64,000 nucleotides of DNA, taken from contig JBALXI010000012.1 in NCBI GenBank assembly GCA_036960605.1, positions 36,850-100,849 on the forward strand, written 5' to 3'. The notes under the pieces were generated by a model that was not told where the DNA came from, made no database searches, and saw only the letters and a list, made by a program, of their open reading frames with translations. Positions within the stretch are counted from its first letter, which is position 1. Every line of letters starts with the position of its first letter. Shown here one piece after another: positions 1-8,395 of this stretch. The stretch is from Oleispira sp036960605. Lineage in GTDB: Bacteria; Pseudomonadota; Gammaproteobacteria; Pseudomonadales; Oceanobacteraceae. Position numbers and translations under genes: made by a program.

Positions 1-20
1 TCATCTTTTCCCTTTTAATC

Positions 21-53
21 TTTCCCTCTGTGCTCTCTGTGTCCTCTGTGGTT
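21..53 (-). repeat. 9-bp periodic CACAGAG-type repeat preceding an off-window gene
   Basis: Read on the minus strand this is a run of three 9-base units (CCACAGAGG, ACACAGAGA, GCACAGAGG) followed by an A/G-rich stretch and an ATG at positions 4-2. The frame of that ATG stays open back to a TAA at 70-68, so the repeat could be translated as a Thr/Glu-rich leader (TTEDTESTEG). From memory, this kind of sequence occurs in many unrelated bacterial genomes, often just before genes of the GxxExxY family; that identification is recall, not something the window proves. Confidence 0.55.
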
Positions 54-72
54 AACCGCTCTTGCTCTTAAG

Positions 73-1467
73 CTAAAGCTTATTCAAACCGTTCAAAGCA
101 GCAATACGATACGCTTCTGCCATTGTCGGGTAGTTGAAGGTGGTATTAACGAAATACTTCAACGTATTGCCTTTGCCTTCTTGATTCATGATCGCTTGCC
201 CAATGTGTACAATCTCGGCCGCTTGGTCACCAAAGCAGTGAACCCCCAACAGCTCTAACGTTTCACGATGGAAAAGAATCTTCAGCATACCCACGCCTTC
301 GTGAGTAATTTGCGCACGGGCAATGTTCTTGAAGAACGCTTGGCCTACTTCATACGGTATTTTAGCTTCGGTCAGTTCACGTTCATTTTTACCGACTGAG
401 CTAATCTCAGGTATGGTATAAATGCCCGTTGGAACTTCACTAACGAAACGGAAATCTTCCATATCGGTAATATCAGCCGCGGCTGCACGACCTTGGTCGT
501 AAGCGGCCGATGCTAATGCTGGCCAACCAATCACATCGCCAATCGCATAAATATGATCAACCGCAGTACGATAGGTTTGATCGACGTCTAACTGGCCACG
601 AGAATTAGGCGCTAAACCCGTATTTTCTAAACCAAGTCCGCTGGTATTACCCGAACGGCCAGCAGCCCATAAGAAGGCATCCGCTTTTACTTGCTTGCCC
701 GACTTCATTTTTAAGGTAACGAATTTATCGTTAACTTCTACTGAATCAAAGTCTTCGTTATGACGAATCAAAGCGCCTTTATCACGCAAGTGATAACTTA
801 ACGCGTCTGAAATTTCATCATCGAGGAAATTCAATAAACGATCGCCTGGGTGAATCAAGTCAACCTTAACCCCCAAACCAGAGAAGATAGAGGCGTACTC
901 ACAACCAATAACGCCAGCGCCATAAATAATCATGGTACGCGGAGTATGCTCAAGACTTAAGATGCTATCGGAGTCGTAGACACGAGAGTGATCAAAGTCA
1001 ATGTTATCAGGACGCCATGGGCTTGAACCCGTCGCAATAACGATTTTATCTGCATGCAAACGCACATGAGTGGTAGAGGTTGGGCTTAACACATCAATCG
1101 TATTCGGATCGACAAATTTAGCGTGACCGGTATAAAGGCTAACGCGATTACGGCCATAGAATTCTGTACGTACTTTAACTTGCTTCGCAATCACTTCTTC
1201 GGCGTTACGCAATACTTGCGGAAAAGAGAACCAGCGCGGCTCACCGATGTCACGAAACATAGGATTGGTATTGAACTGAATGATCTGCTTGACCGAGTGA
1301 CGCAAGGCTTTTGAAGGGATAGTACCCAGGTGAGTACAGTTGCCACCCACCATATTACGATTTTCAACTACCGCAACTTTTTTGCCCTTTTTCGCCGCGT
1401 TCATCGCCGCGCCTTCCCCTGCGGGACCCGTACCAATAATTACCACATCGTAATGAAAATCTGACAT
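73..1467 (-). CDS. sthA: Soluble pyridine nucleotide transhydrogenase SthA
   Basis: Cytosolic FAD enzyme that exchanges hydride between NADPH and NAD+ without a proton gradient. Visible: FAD-binding GTGPAG at residues 12-17, a second nucleotide-binding site GAGVIGCE at 183-190, and a C-terminal pyridine-nucleotide-disulfide oxidoreductase dimerisation domain. Length 464, against 466 in E. coli. The CxxxxC redox pair of lipoamide and glutathione reductases is reduced to Cys44, with Thr49 at the second position (GGNCTHLGT), which is the signature separating SthA from those enzymes. It is the last of three minus-strand genes after apbE and nqrM; the 167-base gap to nqrM leaves room for its own promoter. 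Confidence 0.96.
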   Translation of the reverse strand: MSDFHYDVVIIGTGPAGEGAAMNAAKKGKKVAVVENRNMVGGNCTHLGTIPSKALRHSVKQIIQFNTNPMFRDIGEPRWFSFPQVLRNAEEVIAKQVKVRTEFYGRNRVSLYTGHAKFVDPNTIDVLSPTSTTHVRLHADKIVIATGSSPWRPDNIDFDHSRVYDSDSILSLEHTPRTMIIYGAGVIGCEYASIFSGLGVKVDLIHPGDRLLNFLDDEISDALSYHLRDKGALIRHNEDFDSVEVNDKFVTLKMKSGKQVKADAFLWAAGRSGNTSGLGLENTGLAPNSRGQLDVDQTYRTAVDHIYAIGDVIGWPALASAAYDQGRAAAADITDMEDFRFVSEVPTGIYTIPEISSVGKNERELTEAKIPYEVGQAFFKNIARAQITHEGVGMLKILFHRETLELLGVHCFGDQAAEIVHIGQAIMNQEGKGNTLKYFVNTTFNYPTMAEAYRIAALNGLNKL

Positions 1468-1634
1468 CCGCTATTCTGCCCCTATGGCTATAATCATCCA
1501 GATTTTTTGATTGCGCTGGTGATTTTGATTACTTTATTTTTTATAAATCGTTGTTGCTAATAATTATAGGTTATAAACCAACAAGCATATAATGACACGA
1601 GTCACTAACCCTTGCTTATCAGAGCATGATTTAA

Positions 1635-1874
1635 CTAGCGCTCTGTTTTCTTCGAAGCATCGTAAAACAAATCTTCTGCTTCTTGGCGAATCGGATCTTT
1701 AACTGAATCACATTTCTCAAGATCTCCTCCACACACATCGCAAGCGCCTTTCATGCCTACGGCCGACATACCACCACAGGAACCACTAATGGGCTTACCC
1801 CCTAGCAATAAACCAACAGACATAAATACTACGAATAGCACCATTACGGTAAAAACGATTAATAATGTTGTCAT
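1635..1874 (-). CDS. nqrM: Na+-NQR maturation protein NqrM
   Basis: Small membrane-anchored protein (DUF539 family) needed for assembly of the Na+-translocating NADH:quinone oxidoreductase, thought to help deliver iron to the cysteine site between NqrD and NqrE. 79 residues: one membrane helix (about residues 3-25), then Cys33, Cys45, Cys48 and Cys55, matching the family's four cysteines (SCGG and CDVCGGD). It lies 27 bases downstream of apbE, so the two are very probably co-transcribed. The nqrABCDEF genes that normally precede this pair are not in the window. Confidence 0.93.
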   Translation of the reverse strand: MTTLLIVFTVMVLFVVFMSVGLLLGGKPISGSCGGMSAVGMKGACDVCGGDLEKCDSVKDPIRQEAEDLFYDASKKTER

Positions 1875-1901
1875 ACAAACCCCTACTTCTCTAATACAAC
1901 T

Positions 1902-2975
1902 TTAGTCTAGTCTTAATTGTTCAAATTGGCGGCTGCTCAACTGCTGATACCCATTATCGGTACGAACAATGAAATAAGCCGCCAGATTAAATTCTTCTGC
2001 CAATGCTAAGCCTTTCTCGGCCCCGACAACGGTCAGTGCCGTTGCCCACGCATCCGCTAATGCAACCGATGGATGCAATACTGATACCGAAGCCAGTTCA
2101 TGCTCTACGGGATAGCCTGTGCGCCCATCTATGGTATGGGAAAAACGACGGCCATCCTGTTCAAAGAAATTACGGTAATCTCCAGACGTTGCGATGCCCA
2201 TGGAAGATAACGGTATAATTATCTGTACACTGCGACCATCATCGTTTGGCGCTTCAATAGCAATGCGCCAAGCTTGGTTGTCTGGCTTCATGCCATGCGC
2301 GATTATTTCACCGCCCACTTCGATCAAATAATTTTCGATCCCTTGCCCTTGCAATAAGTTCCCTAATACATCCACCGCATAGCCTTTAGCAATGGCTGAA
2401 AGATCCATATAGCGCGGCGCCGCTAAGTGTAATTGAAAGGCCCCTTCATGCTGGCGTAGTGTCAGCGCATCCGATCCAATTTCTGCTAGCAAAGTTTGAA
2501 TTTTTGCTGTCTCAGGAATGTGATCATTGCTTTTATCAGGTCCAAAGCCCCATAAATTAACCAATGGCCCTACCGTTATATCAAAGGCCTTAGCCGATTG
2601 CGCATTAACCTGCTTGGCCATTGTGAGTACTTGATACAAACCATCGCTGATCGCTTGCCATTCAGAATTATAACGATGATTGATTAAAGATAATTCGGAC
2701 TGCGGATCGTACGTCGACATGCTTTTATTAATCGCCACCAGCAGCGTATCAACTCTCTGCTGTATGTCTTTTTGCTCGGTTTCTAAAGCCAGGCTATTGG
2801 ACTTCTCCGATACCCAGCTGATGTGGTACTCAGTCCCCATCGTCGGACCTGATATTTTAACAATCTGTTTTTCTAACGATTCGCTACAGCCACCCGCCGA
2901 CAAGATCGCCAGCAATACGCCAATACCAACAACAAGCGACCTAGCTTTCCGCTGAAGTTTAAATTTAATGCCCAT
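1902..2975 (-). CDS. apbE: FAD:protein FMN transferase ApbE (lipoprotein)
   Basis: Periplasmic flavin transferase that attaches FMN from FAD to threonine residues of target proteins such as NqrB/NqrC and RnfG/RnfD. The frame is open further upstream to a TTG at 3047, but the ATG at 2975 gives a 357-residue protein with a proper lipoprotein signal: basic N-terminus, hydrophobic core and LSAGGC with Cys30 as lipidation site. ApbE hallmarks follow: DLSAIAKGYAVD, GGEI, and the C-terminal DGRTGYP and ADAWATAL segments. With nqrM it forms the maturation pair of Na+-NQR. A divergent ArsR-type gene starts about 210 bases upstream. Confidence 0.93.
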   Translation of the reverse strand: MGIKFKLQRKARSLVVGIGVLLAILSAGGCSESLEKQIVKISGPTMGTEYHISWVSEKSNSLALETEQKDIQQRVDTLLVAINKSMSTYDPQSELSLINHRYNSEWQAISDGLYQVLTMAKQVNAQSAKAFDITVGPLVNLWGFGPDKSNDHIPETAKIQTLLAEIGSDALTLRQHEGAFQLHLAAPRYMDLSAIAKGYAVDVLGNLLQGQGIENYLIEVGGEIIAHGMKPDNQAWRIAIEAPNDDGRSVQIIIPLSSMGIATSGDYRNFFEQDGRRFSHTIDGRTGYPVEHELASVSVLHPSVALADAWATALTVVGAEKGLALAEEFNLAAYFIVRTDNGYQQLSSRQFEQLRLD

Positions 2976-3109
2976 GAACAGTACTTTTATACGAAGAAAA
3001 TTGAGGTTGAAAGTATAACGGATTGTTAATAGTGAACCCATAGACAATCAAAGATAAAGCGTCTGTATTTGTCAGATACACTGTCTCATACACCAATAGT
3101 CATTGCTGA

Positions 3110-3125
3110 ATGCGTATAAACGCAT
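3110..3125. promoter_or_regulatory. Candidate operator palindrome between apbE and the arsR-type gene
   Basis: Perfect inverted repeat ATGCGT-ATAA-ACGCAT in the divergent region, 60 bases before the ArsR-type start and 135 bases before the apbE start. ArsR-family proteins bind AT-rich inverted repeats close to their own promoters, so autoregulation, possibly including apbE, is a reasonable inference. No binding evidence exists beyond symmetry and position. Confidence 0.35.
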
Positions 3126-3184
3126 ATAGATTTCAGCTGGCATGCTTTAGAATGAAGAAAAAGATGGCTCGAGTTTAAAATATC

Positions 3185-3505
3185 ATGACAGTAATGACTG
3201 AAGAAATGCTTGAACTGGTGGCGCAGCGTTTCCGCTTATTAGCCGACCCTATGCGTTTACGTATTTTACATGAGCTGCAACAGGGAGAATGCAGCGTTGG
3301 CGAATTGGTTAGCCGTATCGGCGCTTCTCAGCCGAATATATCAAAGCACTTAGCCAGCCTGCGTGGACAAGATATGGTTAAGCGTCGCCAAGAAGGCAAT
3401 ATGGCTTACTTTAGTATTGCCGCCCCTTACATCTTTAGCTTGTGCGATATCGTGTGTAATAGCATGCGTGAAGAGTTCGAAGAAAAGAAAAATATACTTT
3501 CATAA
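3185..3505 (+). CDS. ArsR/SmtB-family transcriptional regulator
   Basis: Winged-helix repressor of 106 residues. The recognition region is clear: LLADPMRLRILHEL (about residues 17-30), then the helix-turn-helix VGELVSRIGASQPNISKHL (about 39-57), followed by the beta-wing KRRQEGNMAYFSI. The metal-binding motif ELCVCDL of ArsR/SmtB metal sensors is absent, since the equivalent position reads LQQGECSVGEL with a single cysteine, so the signal may not be a metal. An in-frame ATG nine bases downstream (3194) is an alternative start. It diverges from apbE and has a palindrome in its upstream region. Confidence 0.9.
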   Translation: MTVMTEEMLELVAQRFRLLADPMRLRILHELQQGECSVGELVSRIGASQPNISKHLASLRGQDMVKRRQEGNMAYFSIAAPYIFSLCDIVCNSMREEFEEKKNILS

Positions 3506-3526
3506 CGCATCAGCGCATTGAAAATC

Positions 3527-3553
3527 CTTGGCTAAACAACCTGTTTAGCCAAG
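3527..3553. terminator. Hairpin between convergent arsR-type gene and DUF4062 gene
   Basis: Perfect 12-bp stem CTTGGCTAAACA / TGTTTAGCCAAG with a 3-base loop. Its right arm lies inside the last codons of the minus-strand DUF4062 gene. On the minus strand it is followed by GGATTTTC, a short U-run; on the plus strand the following bases are not U-rich. It probably terminates mainly the minus-strand transcript and may stall the other. Confidence 0.6.
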
Positions 3554-4488
3554 CTCATTACCGCGACGCGACGTTCGCCTTCAGCAGACAATTGCCAAGC
3601 ACTGCGAGTTCCGCGCATATTTTTTACGATTAGATCATGCTCTAACCACTGCTTTAGCAAACTCTGAAACTGCTCTCGATTAATACGAATATCATCAACT
3701 GCATGCGAAGATGGATGTTGCTGTAACAGCCTACGCTTAACCTCTGAATCAACTAACTTCTCTAATACGCCCCTTAATCGATCTTCACTACTCGCGGCCC
3801 TCATTACCTCACCGACGGCACCAAAGATGGCATCCCAACGAAGTGATACCGAAATTTCTTCTAACGTATTATTGCCCGCTTCGTAAACCTTGGCGGAAAA
3901 CTGCATGCGAATCAGTTGTCGCGTTTTTAACATCCACTGCTTAGTATCGACCTTGCTTTTGACTCTAGGCTCAGCCGAAGTATCTGGCGCCAACTCATTC
4001 TCGCTCGAGTCCAGCTTTAACCATCCACCTGTTTTATTGCCGAGGGTATTCACAACCGCCGTTTTAACATGAGAAATCAATTCTTCACGCAGGTGCCATA
4101 AGCGGAACGTTCCTTTGGAAACAACGCCATGAAAGCCCGCTAAGCGTCTTTGATCTTCTGTTTGCTGATGCGCAGGTAGTGAATTTTTAACGAAAGACAG
4201 TACCGGTTTAGACAACGATTGAGCATGCACCAATTCACGATGCAGGTAACTAATCCCCGTCGGGGCCATAGGACCGTACTCATCACCCAGTATCATGATG
4301 AAAAGATCAGCATCTTCAATTTGCGATTTAGCTAAATTCCAATCATAAGGTGAGGTATCTTCACGACAAGGAAAGCCACAGCAAAGAATCCCCATGCGTG
4401 CTAGCTGACGTGTGACCTCATAACGCTCACTCTCTAAACCATTCTGGTTAGATGCGACGTACACTAAAAAACGCTTAGTCTGCGTCAT
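3532..4488 (-). CDS. DUF4062 domain-containing protein
   Basis: 318-residue cytosolic protein. Residues 6 to about 95 are a DUF4062 domain: RFLVYVASNQNGLESERYEV at the start, then DADLFIMILGDEYGP and GISYLHRELVHAQSLSKPVLSFV. This Rossmann-like, TIR/SLOG-resembling fold often sits at the N-terminus of signalling or defence proteins. The middle (170-250) is helical and unassigned; the last 80 residues (INREQFQSLLKQWLEHDLI, then TRSAWQLSAEGERRVAVM) look like a winged-helix unit. No effector domain such as a nuclease or NTPase is visible. The 3' end overlaps a terminator hairpin. Confidence 0.75.
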   Translation of the reverse strand: MTQTKRFLVYVASNQNGLESERYEVTRQLARMGILCCGFPCREDTSPYDWNLAKSQIEDADLFIMILGDEYGPMAPTGISYLHRELVHAQSLSKPVLSFVKNSLPAHQQTEDQRRLAGFHGVVSKGTFRLWHLREELISHVKTAVVNTLGNKTGGWLKLDSSENELAPDTSAEPRVKSKVDTKQWMLKTRQLIRMQFSAKVYEAGNNTLEEISVSLRWDAIFGAVGEVMRAASSEDRLRGVLEKLVDSEVKRRLLQQHPSSHAVDDIRINREQFQSLLKQWLEHDLIVKNMRGTRSAWQLSAEGERRVAVMSLAKQVV

Positions 4489-4555
4489 TAAATCCTCTCA
4501 TCCATTGTTGTTTTTCTTCTTCTTTTTAGACTGCTAAATTTGTTTTCATCATCCT

Positions 4556-5509
4556 TTATATTAAGGCTAACACTTTTAGCAAGTAAATGGCGATACTGAC
4601 GCTAAAAAGAGAAATTAGCGTCGTTAAAGCAATAATATTAGCCGCTAGCATATGATTCCCCCCAATAGAACGCACCATAACAAAAGAGGCGGCCGCCGTT
4701 GGACTGGCAAACATCAATATCAAACAACCAAGCTCTACCCCTCTAAAGCCACAAATATAAGCCAAGATTGCAACAATAGCCGGCATAAGTAACAGCTTTA
4801 TGATCACCGCGACCCAAGACAACCCTTGAGTCTGCTGTAACGCCGAAAAACTCAACGAGCCGCCAATGCATATTAACGCTAAAGGTAAAGTCATTGCCGC
4901 TAAATAATCAATGCTGCGCATCACAACGTCGGGCAAGTTGATTTGCCAATAGGCAAAAGGCAACGCCAAGACAATGGCAACAATTAGCGGGTTCGTCATA
5001 ATACCCTTAATTAGCTGCCACCAATTCATCTTAGAATCTTCATTAGCGGCATGGGTTAATGCGTAGATAGACAAGATATTATACAGCGGAGTAATAACAG
5101 CTAATAATACGGCCCCTACGGCTAAGCCTTCTTCAGCAAAGGTTGTCACACAAAATGCTAAGCCTAAGATTCCTAAGTTAGAGCGAAAGCTGCCTTGAAC
5201 AAAGACACCCAGATTACTTTTATCGGCAATCAGTGCCCTACTGACAAACCACAGAACCATAAAGCTCAACAGTGCCATCAATAAGGCAAAGGTGATTAAA
5301 CGAGGATTCCCCACCTGCGCAATATCCGTACGCACTATCGCGGCAAACATGAGTACTGGCAGGGCCAAATTAAACACGATATAGGAAGATTTTGCGGTGA
5401 AGGCATCGTCTATTTTATCGCGCCATTTCAACCAGATACCGATGAAAACCAAAGAAAATACAGGCAATGTAATAGAACCTACAAAAACCAACTGCTGCCA
5501 ATAATCCAC
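4556..5509 (-). CDS. AEC-family (auxin efflux carrier-like) transporter
   Basis: Inner-membrane carrier of 317 residues with about ten hydrophobic helices, in the AEC/Mem_trans family, which exports small carboxylates such as malate. Seen: N-terminal helix SITLPVFSLVFIGIWLKW, the conserved NLALPVLMFAAI segment, SFRSNLGILGLA, and the C-terminal FASPTAAASFVM motif. Substrate cannot be told from the sequence. It is a single minus-strand gene with the DUF4062 gene 67 bases downstream; a divergent operon starts about 100 bases upstream. Confidence 0.88.
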   Translation of the reverse strand: MDYWQQLVFVGSITLPVFSLVFIGIWLKWRDKIDDAFTAKSSYIVFNLALPVLMFAAIVRTDIAQVGNPRLITFALLMALLSFMVLWFVSRALIADKSNLGVFVQGSFRSNLGILGLAFCVTTFAEEGLAVGAVLLAVITPLYNILSIYALTHAANEDSKMNWWQLIKGIMTNPLIVAIVLALPFAYWQINLPDVVMRSIDYLAAMTLPLALICIGGSLSFSALQQTQGLSWVAVIIKLLLMPAIVAILAYICGFRGVELGCLILMFASPTAAASFVMVRSIGGNHMLAANIIALTTLISLFSVSIAIYLLKVLALI

Positions 5510-5610
5510 TTAAATCCCCAAATCCGTGTATCAAAGCATAAATTGCGGTAGAATACCTGCCGCACAATCAAACAAATTCGACATTCAGTCCCTAAGATAC
5601 GACCTGTAAA

Positions 5611-6009
5611 ATGACTCGCAAAAAGAAAACCCGCTCACTTAAACGCATTCATAGCGTTAAAACTGGTACCCCAAGCAAGCTTAAACGCGATTCTACTACC
5701 GATCGCCAGGCCAGCCTAAAAACCAGAGGCAAACCTAAATCTGTTTACCAGAAGTATCTAGATGAAAATCCTGATGCGATTGAAAAGCAACAGCAACCAA
5801 TTTCTCCTGAGCAAGAAGCGGCTGCCTTGGCCCTAGAGAAAGCTAAGCTTGAAGCGCTTGAACTACTTAAAGCCAAGTCTAAGAAAAAGTCGAAGCCAAG
5901 AAAGTCAGATCGCGAAGCGCCTGCAGAGAAAGAAGAAGAGAAAAGCGATGAACGCGAACCTGATTTGTTAGGACAATTGGACAATAAGAATTTCAACGAT
6001 TTTTATTAA
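5611..6009 (+). CDS. Conserved basic/acidic low-complexity protein
   Basis: 132 residues, highly charged: a Lys/Arg-rich N-terminus (TRKKKTRSLKRIHSVKTG), a short motif SVYQKYLDENP near residue 44, then alternating Lys- and Glu-rich helices and an acidic tail. No signal peptide or membrane helix. The composition resembles small ribosome-assembly or GTPase-associated proteins such as YihI, but no specific match can be shown. It is 27 bases upstream of rlmG and likely in the same operon, which would fit a role near rRNA; that is inference. Confidence 0.7.
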   Translation: MTRKKKTRSLKRIHSVKTGTPSKLKRDSTTDRQASLKTRGKPKSVYQKYLDENPDAIEKQQQPISPEQEAAALALEKAKLEALELLKAKSKKKSKPRKSDREAPAEKEEEKSDEREPDLLGQLDNKNFNDFY

Positions 6010-6036
6010 CCATTATTAATTAACGAGTCCGCTTTC

Positions 6037-7164
6037 ATGGCGCTTTTGACCACTTCTAATTCCCTATTGGATCTCGATTGCTATCCCAAGGTAAATGCTA
6101 ATATTCAGCAACCTTGGGATGCCGCCGACCTGTATCTGATTGAATCAGCCCCATTTGGCCAGCAACCCGCGATCATCAACGATCAATGGGGAGCGCTTAC
6201 CTGCTTTTTATTGCAACAAGATCGCTCTGTATATAGCTGGTCAGATTCCTTTTGCAGTCAGAAAGGCATTCGTAATAACAGTCAAAAAATCGATTACGCG
6301 CCGGCCATACTGACCCTAGACGAAGGCAGCCCTAGTTTTCCTCAAGGCACTGATAGCCTTTGGATTCAGTGCCCGAAGTCTTTTGATCAATTGCATTGGT
6401 GGCTCACCCTCGCTTTAGAACAGCTAGGCGCTGGTATAGAGATTTCCTTGGTGGGTATGGCTAAGCACTTACCGGTTAAGTGGTTGAAATGGCTTGAACT
6501 GCACAATAACGATTACCAGCAGCACCCAATAGCGAAGAAAGCCCGCTTAATGACGTTTAAGCTGGGCGACAAGCTTCCGCCACTCAAGGTACTTAAAAGT
6601 TATTTAGGTCCTGATAATAAAGACGTTAGCGCCTTACCGGGTGTTTTCTCCCGAGATCACATGGATATCGGCAGTCGCTTTTTTATTCAGCAGATTAGCC
6701 AGCTAAATACACTGTCCGGCAAGATCATCGACCTGGGCTGTGGTAATGGTTTATTAAGTGCCGCCTGTTTACATTATTTTCCCGCACAAGAGCTTGATCT
6801 AATCTTATGCGACGATTCTTCCCTTGCGCTGAATTCTGCCGAAGATAACTTACTCTCTCGTGGTTATGCTAACGGTGTATTTCATCATACCGATGCGTTA
6901 TTAAACGTTGATACCCAAGCGGATACGATCTTATGTAACCCGCCGTTCCACAGTGGTAATCGTATATCCACCGCCGCCGCCGAACGCATGTTTAAACAAG
7001 CGAGTAAGCTACTGAGCAAAGAGGGCCAGCTCTTGGTGATCGCTAATCGACACTTGCCGTACGCCCCTTTGCTGAAGAAAGGCTTTAAGCACATCAAGCA
7101 ACTTAATAGCGATGCTAAATTTGTTATCTATCAGTGCACTGACGCACTGCCTTCAAAGCACTAG
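6037..7164 (+). CDS. rlmG: 23S rRNA (guanine-N2)-methyltransferase RlmG
   Basis: SAM-dependent methyltransferase expected to methylate G1835 of 23S rRNA. 375 residues against 378 in E. coli, with the same two-domain plan: a degenerate N-terminal half starting with PWDAADLYLIE, then the catalytic half. Visible: VFSRDHMDIGSRFF (203-216; E. coli VFSRTGLDIGARFF), SAM-binding DLGCGNG (232-238), and the N2-guanine motif NPPFH (301-305). The NPPFH context and the N-terminal similarity favour RlmG over the related RsmC. Middle gene of a plus-strand operon; yigZ starts 12 bases downstream. Confidence 0.9.
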   Translation: MALLTTSNSLLDLDCYPKVNANIQQPWDAADLYLIESAPFGQQPAIINDQWGALTCFLLQQDRSVYSWSDSFCSQKGIRNNSQKIDYAPAILTLDEGSPSFPQGTDSLWIQCPKSFDQLHWWLTLALEQLGAGIEISLVGMAKHLPVKWLKWLELHNNDYQQHPIAKKARLMTFKLGDKLPPLKVLKSYLGPDNKDVSALPGVFSRDHMDIGSRFFIQQISQLNTLSGKIIDLGCGNGLLSAACLHYFPAQELDLILCDDSSLALNSAEDNLLSRGYANGVFHHTDALLNVDTQADTILCNPPFHSGNRISTAAAERMFKQASKLLSKEGQLLVIANRHLPYAPLLKKGFKHIKQLNSDAKFVIYQCTDALPSKH

Positions 7165-7176
7165 GCTATCGAGAGC

Positions 7177-7758
7177 ATGCACAAACAACCGGCCAATGAC
7201 GGCTTCTTTGAGCTGATTGAAAAACGCAGCCGTTTCATTACCTATTGCCAAAAAGTCAGCTGCCCGGAAGAATTCAAACAGTTATTAAATAGTTTAAAAA
7301 AGCAGTACCCCGATGCCCGCCATTTTTGCTATGGCTTTAGGATAGGTCCATTGAATTCTGCCCTGCGTGGCTTTAGTGATGATGGCGAACCGAGTGGCAC
7401 CGCCGGTATGCCGATCTTAAATGTCATCGACCATTCCGATTTCTCTGATGTTGCCATCATCGTCGTGCGCTACTTTGGCGGCACAAAGCTAGGCACAGGC
7501 GGTCTTGCCAGAGCGTATAGCGAAGCAGCCAGTCGCGTTTTAAAATCGATACAATGGGTTGAGTATGAAGCGAAACAAGAAATAAAATTACTCTGCCAAT
7601 TCCCGCAAGAGCATCAGCTACGTTATTTGATTAAGCAACTGGGTGGCGACATTGTGTCGGTAGATTATTCACAAGCTGTGAACGTCAGCATTTCTATTGC
7701 AGAAGATGCCGACCTAAGCACTTTGGCTTTGTACCGAGTTAATCAGAGTCACGACTGA
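7177..7758 (+). CDS. yigZ: YigZ/IMPACT-family protein
   Basis: 193 residues, the usual two-domain IMPACT arrangement. The N-terminal UPF0029 domain holds KRSRFITY, ARHFCYGFRIG, FSDDGEPSGTAGMPIL and the family hallmark VRYFGGTKLGTGGLARAYSEAA; the C-terminal ferredoxin-like domain follows from about residue 130. Eukaryotic IMPACT regulates the kinase Gcn2; the bacterial role is not established. A GAGAG sequence lies just before the start. The last 45 bases overlap the 3' end of the convergent PilZ-like gene. Confidence 0.92.
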   Translation: MHKQPANDGFFELIEKRSRFITYCQKVSCPEEFKQLLNSLKKQYPDARHFCYGFRIGPLNSALRGFSDDGEPSGTAGMPILNVIDHSDFSDVAIIVVRYFGGTKLGTGGLARAYSEAASRVLKSIQWVEYEAKQEIKLLCQFPQEHQLRYLIKQLGGDIVSVDYSQAVNVSISIAEDADLSTLALYRVNQSHD

Positions 7759-8097
7759 ATCGGATAAATGCTCGGCAATCAAACGATAACCATCAGGGCT
7801 CACCTGCTCGAACTGCAACATAATCCGATAACAATCCTGAGCACTGCGCCTAACGGAAGTAATCTGCCCTACTGCGGTAACATATTGCGGCCTGGGTCCC
7901 GAGTGCGGGAATAATCCTAGACGAATTTGAAAATTCGCATAGCGGCTTTGATTTAGACTAGAACCTTCATCGCGAAACAAGGCGACTTGCTTCTCACTAC
8001 AAACGAATTCGCAGCCTCGTGGCGACAAACGATCTGGGCCGACTTTCAAGACATCTTGCTTGTCGACTAATAAAGTTAAAATAGCTTGATTCTTCAT
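7714..8097 (-). CDS. PilZ-like domain protein (tentative)
   Basis: 127 residues from ATG 8097; an upstream GTG at 8109 would add four. The layout suggests a divergent PilZ domain: a short N-terminal strand, VGPDRLSPRGCEFVC in the place of the D/NxSxxG loop, and a C-terminal segment QITSVRRSAQDCYRIMLQFEQV resembling the strand pair that closes the PilZ barrel. The c-di-GMP-binding RxxxR motif is not evident, so it may not bind the nucleotide. Convergent with and overlapping yigZ by 45 bases. Function unknown. Confidence 0.6.
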   Translation of the reverse strand: MKNQAILTLLVDKQDVLKVGPDRLSPRGCEFVCSEKQVALFRDEGSSLNQSRYANFQIRLGLFPHSGPRPQYVTAVGQITSVRRSAQDCYRIMLQFEQVSPDGYRLIAEHLSDSVVTLINSVQSQSA

Positions 8098-8395
8098 GAA
8101 CACATCCACAAGTACATTTTATCTAAGCACAATTCCATACAGTTGAATAAAAAGTATACGATAGATTGCCAGAGTTCAACGTCCTTGGGCGCTTATTGCC
8201 AATTAAATAGTGATTTAGTTCACATTGTTATCAATTAAGTATGAGTTTTGGCTCATTGAGTCCAATAAAAAGACGCTAGTTCATCATTTAATTCATCGTT
8301 ATAACGCACTACAAATTTCACACCTGATACCCGAGTACTGCTAGAATGCGCATGATTACCGCCATTACAATAACGATTTAAAACTAATAAAAATT

